Assembly: GCA_017389885.1 (NCBI GenBank)
Contig: JAFPDR010000022.1
Span: 1-5,800, forward strand
Reading direction: 5' to 3'
DNA length: 5,800 bases
From: Kiritimatiellia bacterium
GTDB lineage: Bacteria; Verrucomicrobiota; Kiritimatiellia; RFP12; UBA1067
Part shown: in pieces, positions 1-3,524 of the stretch
Numbering within the stretch: the stretch's first letter is position 1
Layout of the letters: each line of letters starts with the position of its first letter
The notes under the pieces: generated by a model
Told to the model about the DNA's origin: nothing
The model's input: the letters and a program-made list of their open reading frames with translations, nothing else
Database searches by the model: none
Made by a program: the position numbers and the translations under genes

Positions 1-206
1 CCCTTCGAGAGGTCGGCCTTGATTCCGATTGCCTTGCGGCCGAGCTTCTGGATCGCGGCGATGGTCTCGTCCATCGGAATGACGTCGACGATCGCGACGT
101 CCGCGCCCGCCTCGGCGAGCCCTATCGCGTAGGCCTGTCCGATTCCGCGGCCCGCTCCCGTGACGATTGCGACCTTGCCGTCGAGCTTGAACTGATCGAG
201 TATCAT
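1..206 (-). CDS. kduD: KduD-like 2-dehydro-3-deoxy-D-gluconate 5-dehydrogenase, N-terminal part (3' end outside window)
   Basis: This is a short-chain dehydrogenase/reductase of which 68 residues are visible; the gene runs off the window at position 1. It begins MILDQFKLDGKVAIVTGAGR, typical of KduD/gluconate 5-dehydrogenase-type SDRs. The Rossmann dinucleotide motif TGAGRGIG is at residues 16-23. An Asp (D41) ends the second beta strand (VAIVD), which in classical SDRs favours NAD(H) over NADP(H). The catalytic Ser-Tyr-Lys lies outside the window. KduD reduces or oxidises between 2,5-diketo-3-deoxygluconate and 2-keto-3-deoxygluconate in the cytosol, directly after KduI. The ATG at 204-206 has an excellent AAGGAGA site 7 nt upstream. 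The upstream kduI on the same strand supports KduD over generic SDRs such as gluconate 5-dehydrogenase. The unusual point is the S23 element separating it from kduI. Confidence 0.85.
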   Translation of the reverse strand, partial: MILDQFKLDGKVAIVTGAGRGIGQAYAIGLAEAGADVAIVDVIPMDETIAAIQKLGRKAIGIKADLSK

Positions 207-213
207 TTGTTTT

Positions 214-220
214 TCTCCTT
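214..220 (-). promoter_or_regulatory. Ribosome binding site of kduD
   Basis: The minus strand reads AAGGAGA here, 7 nt before the kduD ATG (206-204). The site fixes the start. It lies outside the repeat-bracketed S23 block, so kduD keeps its own translation signal despite the insertion. Confidence 0.8.
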
Positions 221-250
221 TTTGTGTTTCCTTTGGTTGTTGATTTGACT

Positions 251-306
251 GATTGACGGATTGGATGATTGACGGATTGACGGATTGGTGGATTGGATGA
301 TTGGAA
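251..306 (+). repeat. Left octamer tandem array: seven units of GATTGRNN
   Basis: Seven units follow each other with an exact 8-bp period: GATTGACG, GATTGGAT, GATTGACG, GATTGACG, GATTGGTG, GATTGGAT, GATTGGAA. GATTG is invariant, position 6 is A or G, and positions 7-8 vary. A degenerate unit (GATTTGACT, 242-250) precedes the array on the outer side. The array ends one base before the stop codon of the S23 gene (TAA at 310-308). It is the inverted counterpart of the array at 772-843. Confidence 0.92.
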
Positions 307-307
307 G

Positions 308-700
308 TTAGGTGCGGGGGGCACGGGTTCGCGCTTTTGCAATTGATGAGGTGCGGATGCTTTGCAACAAGTTCCGCAGCTCAAAGGCCTCTGCGCACAA
401 GTTGTGGATGACCTCATGCATTGGGTAAAGCGCGTGAAGGATTTCCAGCCAATATACCGTCTCGGAGGCCTCTTTCAGCGCTATTGACACCTTGTGACGG
501 AAATCGTCTCCTGATTCGCTTCTGTTAGCCTCGCTGTAATTCGCCCCTATTGACGAAGCCGATTTCCCCAACTGGTAGGCGATGACAGCAGTCGAATTCT
601 TCTTTGGCATGGCATCGAGGACTTTAAACACGGCGACGGCAAAATCCTTGGTCCTGCCCTCCAGCCATGCCTTAAAGTCTTTTTGTGTCATTCTCTCCAT
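308..700 (-). CDS. S23/IVS-family four-helix bundle protein
   Basis: This is a 130-residue, all-helical, soluble protein with no signal peptide or membrane segment. Residues about 42-88 carry the hallmark of the 23S rRNA intervening-sequence (S23) family: a QLGKSASSIGANYSEA stretch, then DFRHKVSIALKEA and ETVYWLEIL. The family forms four-helix bundles that oligomerise. It includes ORFs carried in 23S rRNA insertions and is related in fold to Avd, the accessory protein of diversity-generating retroelements; the biochemical role of stand-alone members is unknown. I chose the ATG at 698-700 because GAGGA (710-714) lies 9 nt upstream. An upstream TTG (730) would add ten residues without support, and ATG 689-691 has GGAG only 3 nt away. 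The C-terminus is short and basic. Lower GC than its neighbours suggests acquisition. No reverse transcriptase or rRNA is nearby. Confidence 0.85.
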   Translation of the reverse strand: MERMTQKDFKAWLEGRTKDFAVAVFKVLDAMPKKNSTAVIAYQLGKSASSIGANYSEANRSESGDDFRHKVSIALKEASETVYWLEILHALYPMHEVIHNLCAEAFELRNLLQSIRTSSIAKARTRAPRT

Positions 701-751
701 ATCTCGTATTCCTCGATATCTCCATGCCAAAATCTCAAGTTGTCCGGTTGT

Positions 752-781
752 GGGATTGGCTGATTAAGTCCCCCCAATCCT
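752..781. other. Local hairpin at the inner edge of the right array
   Basis: GGATTGG (753-759) pairs with CCAATCC (774-780) across a 14-nt loop, with a possible extra G-T pair outside. One array-type unit in the left-arm orientation (GATTGGCT, 754-761) therefore faces the first unit of the right array, in the S23 gene's upstream region. It could be a leader structure or just a stray repeat unit. Confidence 0.5.
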
Positions 782-843
782 CCAATCCGTCAATCCGTCA
801 ATCTGTCAATCCTCCAATCTGTCAATCCCCCAATCCGTCAATC
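772..843 (-). repeat. Right octamer tandem array: nine inverted units
   Basis: Nine contiguous 8-bp units fill this stretch. Read on the minus strand from 843 they are GATTGACG, GATTGGGG, GATTGACA, GATTGGAG, GATTGACA, GATTGACG, GATTGACG, GATTGGAG and GATTGGGG. The GATTG core is the same as in the left array but on the opposite strand. The array ends five bases before the kduI stop codon (TGA, 851-849). Read in transcription order it sits between kduI and the S23 gene. Confidence 0.92.
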
Positions 844-848
844 TCATC

Positions 849-1763
849 TCACCTCATCTCCAGCACGGGCACCTTGTCCATGTCTCCGTAGTTGAGGTTC
901 TCGCCTCCCATGCCCCAGATGAACATGTAGTTGGAGGTTCCGGCGGCGGAGTGGACGCTCCACTCGGGCGCGGTGATCGCCTGCTCGTTGTGCAGCCACA
1001 CGAGGCGCTGCTCCTGCGGACGCCCCATCTGGTGGCAGATCGCCTGCCCCTCGGGGACGTTGAAGTAGAAGTACGCCTCCATGCGGCGGTTGTGCGTGTG
1101 CTGCGGCATCGTGTTCCAGACGCTGCCGGGCTTGAGCTCGGTGAGGCCCATCTGCAGCTGGTTCACGCCGCCGCCCGGCTTCTTCGAGAGGACGGGGTTG
1201 ACGATGAGCTGGTTGATGACGCGGTCGTTCGACTCCTCCATCTTGCCGGCCTTGATGTAGTTGCCGATCGTGTAGCCCGGCTTCTTGCAGTTCTGGTCGC
1301 AGGAGATGCGCTGCGTCACGAACTCCTTGTACGCGGGGGCGGAGTTGATGTAGAACTTCGCGGGGTTCGACTTGTCCGCGGACGCGAACTTGACCTCCTT
1401 CTTGCCGCACCCGACGTAGAGCGCCTCCTTGAACTCGAGCTCGTACTTCTCGCCGTCGACGGTCACGGTGCCGGGGCCGCCGACGTTGATCACGCCTAGC
1501 TCGCGGCGGTCGAGGAAGTGCTCCGCCTTCAGCTCCTCGAAGGTCTCGAGCGTCAGCTCCTTCGAGACGGGCATGACGCCTCCGTAGACCAGGCGGTCGT
1601 ACATCGTGTAGGTGACGTGTATCTCGTCCGGAACCATCACCTTCTCCATCACGAAGCGCCCGCGCATCGTCGCGGTGTCGTAGTGCTTGAAGTCCTCCGG
1701 ATGGCACGCGGTCTGCGTTGTGAAGTTGACCGTCGTCGCGAGCATTATGGCGAGCATGTTCAT
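849..1763 (-). CDS. kduI: 5-dehydro-4-deoxy-D-glucuronate isomerase (5-keto-4-deoxyuronate isomerase)
   Basis: KduI is a cytosolic zinc-dependent cupin that converts 5-keto-4-deoxyuronate, the open form of the unsaturated uronate from pectin or glycosaminoglycan lyase products, to 2,5-diketo-3-deoxygluconate. The 304-residue protein matches the family throughout: [20 protein letters not shown] near 83-102, [16 protein letters not shown] 205-220, and [13 protein letters not shown] 222-234. Likely zinc ligands are H222, H224, E229 and H271 (in WSVHS), all present. It is somewhat longer than the roughly 278 residues of E. coli KduI, from about 13 extra N-terminal residues and extra residues around 158-200. 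The ATG at 1761-1763 has GAGGGA 9 nt upstream; ATG 1743-1745 (M7) would fit the family N-terminus better. It is the first gene of the kdu operon and is followed by the S23 element, then kduD. Confidence 0.95.
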   Translation of the reverse strand: MNMLAIMLATTVNFTTQTACHPEDFKHYDTATMRGRFVMEKVMVPDEIHVTYTMYDRLVYGGVMPVSKELTLETFEELKAEHFLDRRELGVINVGGPGTVTVDGEKYELEFKEALYVGCGKKEVKFASADKSNPAKFYINSAPAYKEFVTQRISCDQNCKKPGYTIGNYIKAGKMEESNDRVINQLIVNPVLSKKPGGGVNQLQMGLTELKPGSVWNTMPQHTHNRRMEAYFYFNVPEGQAICHQMGRPQEQRLVWLHNEQAITAPEWSVHSAAGTSNYMFIWGMGGENLNYGDMDKVPVLEMR

Positions 1764-1785
1764 TTTGCGAGTTCCCTCTCTGTAG

Positions 1786-1804
1786 TTGGTGTACGATGTT
1801 TACC
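1786..1804. promoter_or_regulatory. Candidate operator at the kduI transcription start
   Basis: The imperfect palindrome GGTNNACNNNGTNNACC spans 1788-1804, centred on 1796 and covering or just following the predicted +1 of the kduI promoter. The part at 1786-1797, TTGGTGTACGAT, matches 9 of 12 positions of the UxuR/ExuR-type GntR operator core TTGGTATACCAA as I recall it. Repression by a uronate-responsive regulator is plausible, but no regulator gene is in the window and the match is short. Confidence 0.35.
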
Positions 1805-1838
1805 CAACTATTCTACAACAACCGCGCCCGATTGTCTA
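1803..1838 (-). promoter_or_regulatory. Sigma70-type promoter of the kdu operon
   Basis: On the minus strand TAGACA (1838-1833) serves as -35 and TAGAAT (1815-1810) as -10, separated by exactly 17 nt, with five of six matches to TATAAT. Transcription would begin near 1803, giving a leader of about 40 nt before the kduI ATG. The region is visibly more AT-rich than the flanking genes. Strength and use are unmeasured. Confidence 0.65.
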
Positions 1839-1865
1839 TTGTCAAAATGGAAACTCGCAATTACG

Positions 1866-1903
1866 AAAACGGCAATATGCCGCAAAGGCGCGGTTCCGGC
1901 GCC
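1866..1903 (-). terminator. Probable intrinsic terminator after the sigma/anti-sigma unit
   Basis: On the minus strand, straight after the stop of the anti-sigma-like gene, a GC hairpin (arms 1887-1891 and 1899-1903, loop 7) is followed by a second one (CGGCA/TGCCG, 1870-1882, loop 3) and then TTTT (1869-1866). The U-tract is short, so termination may be partial. It separates the stress unit from the kdu promoter immediately downstream. Confidence 0.5.
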
Positions 1904-2286
1904 TAGTTCCCGGACACAAGCCCCGAGATCGCGCTTTCGTACGGCGCGTCCTGCCAGGCGAGCAGCATCTCGGCTACGGAGACCCCCTCGGACGCATCCT
2001 CCGCGCCGTCCGCCATCCTGAGCATGTCTATCACCGAGGCGACGGTGGCCTCTGGAGACGGCGACGCCGTCTGGACGTGCACCACGGCGAACGCGCACAC
2101 AGCCGCCACGCAGGCGGCCGCAAGCGAGGCGCCCCACAGGCGCGAGCGCGAACGGCTCTCCGCCGCGCGGACGAACGACTGCTCCGCCGCGAAGCGCGTT
2201 ATCTCGTCGAGACGCGGCACGTCGCGCGGAACGTCCCCCTCGAGACGGTCCCTCACAAAATCCATAAGCTCTCTGTCTTCGTTCAT
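1903..2286 (-). CDS. Single-pass membrane protein, probable anti-sigma factor of the adjacent ECF sigma
   Basis: This 127-residue protein has an acidic N-terminal half (about 1-47), one hydrophobic helix (about 50-71, rich in Ala, Val and Cys) and an outer tail of about 55 residues. That layout suits a cytoplasmic sigma-binding segment anchored in the inner membrane with a sensory periplasmic tail. No HxxxCxxC zinc anti-sigma motif is present, so the assignment rests on position and topology rather than a recognised domain. The ATG (2286-2284) overlaps the sigma stop codon as ATGA and has GGAGG 6 nt upstream, within the sigma gene. This implies translational coupling and matched amounts of the two proteins. 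Alternative: a membrane protein of unrelated function co-expressed with the sigma factor. Confidence 0.65.
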   Translation of the reverse strand: MNEDRELMDFVRDRLEGDVPRDVPRLDEITRFAAEQSFVRAAESRSRSRLWGASLAAACVAAVCAFAVVHVQTASPSPEATVASVIDMLRMADGAEDASEGVSVAEMLLAWQDAPYESAISGLVSGN

Positions 2287-2840
2287 CGCTTCCCTCCAAG
2301 CATTTCCCTGAGCCTCAGCGTCGCCGTCCGCATCCACGTCAGCGCGGTGCCGAGCGGCACTCCCAGCTCCTCGGCTATCTCCCTGAACGGAAGATCGCCC
2401 TCGATCCTCATCAGCAGCACCTGCCGCGGACCCTCCGGCAGCGCGCGCACCGCGCGCCGCACGTCCTCGGAGGTCGCCTTGGACTCGAACCTCTCGCCCG
2501 GCGTGGGCGAGGAGTCGGCCGCCTTCTCCGCGACCGCTGCGCCCTCACCCTCGTCGGCGTCGAGGCTCACGGTGCGTCCGCCCCGGCGAAGGCGGTCTAT
2601 CGCCACGGAGCGCGCGGCGGAGGCGAGGTAGGACTTCACCTTCCCGCCGCGGTAGGACGGCGCGGAGCGGATGACCTTCATCCACGTCTCCTGGAACGCG
2701 TCGTCCGCGTCGGCCGCTTCGGGCAGAAGCGAACGCAGCAGCGCGCGCATCCACACCGAGTGTCGTCCGACAAGCGCCGCGAGCGACTTGACGTCGCCGC
2801 GGCGCGCGTAGGCGAAGAGGAGCTCGCTGTCCTCTTCCAT
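2283..2840 (-). CDS. ECF-type RNA polymerase sigma-70 factor
   Basis: This 185-residue sigma factor has the two-domain ECF layout and usual ECF length. Region 2 covers about residues 5-90, with ADADDAFQETWMKVI at 44-57 (core binding and -10 recognition) and YLASAARSVAIDRLRR ending it. Region 4 covers about 124-180, with ALPEGPRQVLLMR followed by the helix-turn-helix FREIAEELGVPLGTALTWMR near 152-171 for -35 recognition. An acidic, Ala-rich linker (about 91-123) separates them. The gene starts 6 nt after the stop of the Spy/CnrX-like gene, with only a weak GGGG upstream, so it probably depends on coupling to that gene. Its stop overlaps the start of the anti-sigma-like gene. It likely directs transcription of an envelope or metal stress regulon, possibly including its own operon. 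The ECF subgroup cannot be set from sequence reading alone. Confidence 0.93.
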   Translation of the reverse strand: MEEDSELLFAYARRGDVKSLAALVGRHSVWMRALLRSLLPEAADADDAFQETWMKVIRSAPSYRGGKVKSYLASAARSVAIDRLRRGGRTVSLDADEGEGAAVAEKAADSSPTPGERFESKATSEDVRRAVRALPEGPRQVLLMRIEGDLPFREIAEELGVPLGTALTWMRTATLRLREMLGGKR

Positions 2841-2846
2841 CCCCGC

Positions 2847-3434
2847 TTACTTGGCCTCGGGCTTCGGACCCGGCTTGTCGCCGCCTTCCTTCGGACCCGG
2901 CCTGTCGCCGCCGCGCCTCGGGCCGCGCTCTGCGCCGCCGCGCCTCGGGCCGCGGTCGCCGCGGGCCTGGAACATCTGCTTCATCTCCTCGTGCGCCTTC
3001 GCGACCTGCTCGGGGGTGAGGATCGCCTTGACCGCGATCACGCGCTTCGCCTGGTCCTTCGCCATCTCCTTGCGGAGCTCGAACACCTCGTCGATCGCCT
3101 TCATCACCGCCGCCTCGTCGACCTTGTCGGCCTTCATGAGGTCGAGCTGCTTCATCGTCGCCTCGCGGACCTTCTTCTGCCTCTCGCGGCCGGCCTCGTC
3201 GACCTTGTTGATCTCCTTGAGCTTGGCCTGCTGCTCCTCGCTGAGGCCGAGCTTCTCGGCGGCCTTGGGGTTCGAGACCATGCGGACGATCGGATCCATC
3301 ATCGCTCCGCCGCCCATCATGCCCGGACCCATCCCGCCGCGGCGACCGCCCTCGCCGGGCGCCCCGCCTTCGGGAGCTTGCGCAAATGCCGCGCACGCCA
3401 GCGCGGCGACAACCGTCATCATCAGACTCTTCAT
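2847..3434 (-). CDS. Exported Spy/CpxP/CnrX-like periplasmic protein (LTXXQ / metal-resistance family)
   Basis: This 195-residue protein has an N-terminal signal peptide (MKSLMMTVVAALACAAFA, probable cleavage after residue 18). A Gly/Met-rich stretch follows (about 30-46, with repeated Met), then a charged helical core (about 48-157) and a basic Pro/Gly/Arg tail. The core has two LTXXQ-like motifs, LGLSEEQQAKL (62-72) and ILTPEQVAKA (138-147), as in Spy, CpxP, ZraP and CnrX. Members act as periplasmic chaperones or metal sensors. The Met-rich segment could bind soft metals such as copper, which is inference. I chose the ATG at 3432-3434 because AAGGAAAGG lies 7 nt upstream and the signal peptide begins there; an ATG at 3470 would add 12 basic residues. 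It leads the operon with the sigma and anti-sigma-like genes, which favours a sensor or target role. Confidence 0.78.
   Translation of the reverse strand: MKSLMMTVVAALACAAFAQAPEGGAPGEGGRRGGMGPGMMGGGAMMDPIVRMVSNPKAAEKLGLSEEQQAKLKEINKVDEAGRERQKKVREATMKQLDLMKADKVDEAAVMKAIDEVFELRKEMAKDQAKRVIAVKAILTPEQVAKAHEEMKQMFQARGDRGPRRGGAERGPRRGGDRPGPKEGGDKPGPKPEAK
2862..2969 (-). repeat. 27-bp in-frame minisatellite in the tail of the Spy/CnrX-like gene
   Basis: Four 27-bp units (2862-2888, 2889-2915, 2916-2942, 2943-2969) encode four nine-residue, Gly/Pro/Arg-Lys-rich repeats such as GDRPGPKEG and GAERGPRRG. The first two units agree at 23 of 27 bases; the others are more diverged. The period is a multiple of three, so copy-number change would keep the frame. 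The product is a basic, probably disordered tail. Confidence 0.8.
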
Positions 3435-3452
3435 GTTCTTGCCTTTCCTTTC

Positions 3453-3502
3453 GCGGCATTTCCGCCGCATTCCGCAGCCGCCACCATGGCGGCCACATTG
3501 TA
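3453..3502 (-). promoter_or_regulatory. Structured leader and weak promoter of the Spy/CnrX-sigma operon
   Basis: In the 90-nt gap after the upstream hydrolase, the minus strand carries a -10-like TACAAT (3502-3497) without a good -35. A 7-bp hairpin follows (GCCGCCA/TGGCGGC, 3477-3493), then a second hairpin (GCGGC/GCCGC, 3453-3468) directly before the ribosome binding site (3442-3451). No T-run follows either hairpin, so neither looks like an intrinsic terminator. A missing -35 could reflect use of an alternative sigma factor, or read-through from the hydrolase gene. Confidence 0.35.
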
Positions 3503-3524
3503 GTAGACGATTTAGGAGGCGGAA

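Larger units (their letters stand above)
251..843 (-). mobile_element. Putative S23/IVS-type insertion element bracketed by inverted octamer arrays
   Basis: The block consists of one S23-family ORF between two octamer arrays in opposite orientation. Pairing units inward to outward (left units 1-7 against right-arm units 3-9 counted from the kduI side) matches 48 of 56 positions, so the arrays act as imperfect terminal inverted repeats about 56 nt long. It lies between kduI and kduD, genes that are often adjacent. Removing it would leave only a few tens of bases, including the kduD ribosome binding site. Base composition differs: two 60-base samples inside the ORF give about 50% GC, against about 68% in a kduI sample. 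No transposase or target-site duplication is visible, so mobility is inferred. Limits are uncertain by about 10-20 bp on the kduD side. Confidence 0.55.

Noticed and set aside
701..730. TTG start at 730 for the S23 protein (140 residues)
   Set aside because: It adds ten residues outside the family's usual span; the ATG at 700 has a properly spaced GAGGA site.
251..843. CRISPR array
   Set aside because: Units are only 8 bp with no spacers, the two arrays are in opposite orientation, and no cas gene is present.
207..860. Target-site duplication around the S23 element
   Set aside because: No convincing direct repeat was seen outside the two arrays (kduD leader versus kduI 3' end).
1840..1845. 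TTGACA as the -35 of the kduI promoter
   Set aside because: Although a perfect hexamer, it is 24 nt from TAGAAT; TAGACA at 1833-1838 has the optimal 17-nt spacing. It could still help with another -10.
3390..3395. Lipobox in the Spy/CnrX-like protein (ALAC)
   Set aside because: The -3 residue is Ala rather than Leu/Val/Ile, and a standard AFA-Q cleavage site follows, so a soluble periplasmic protein is more likely.
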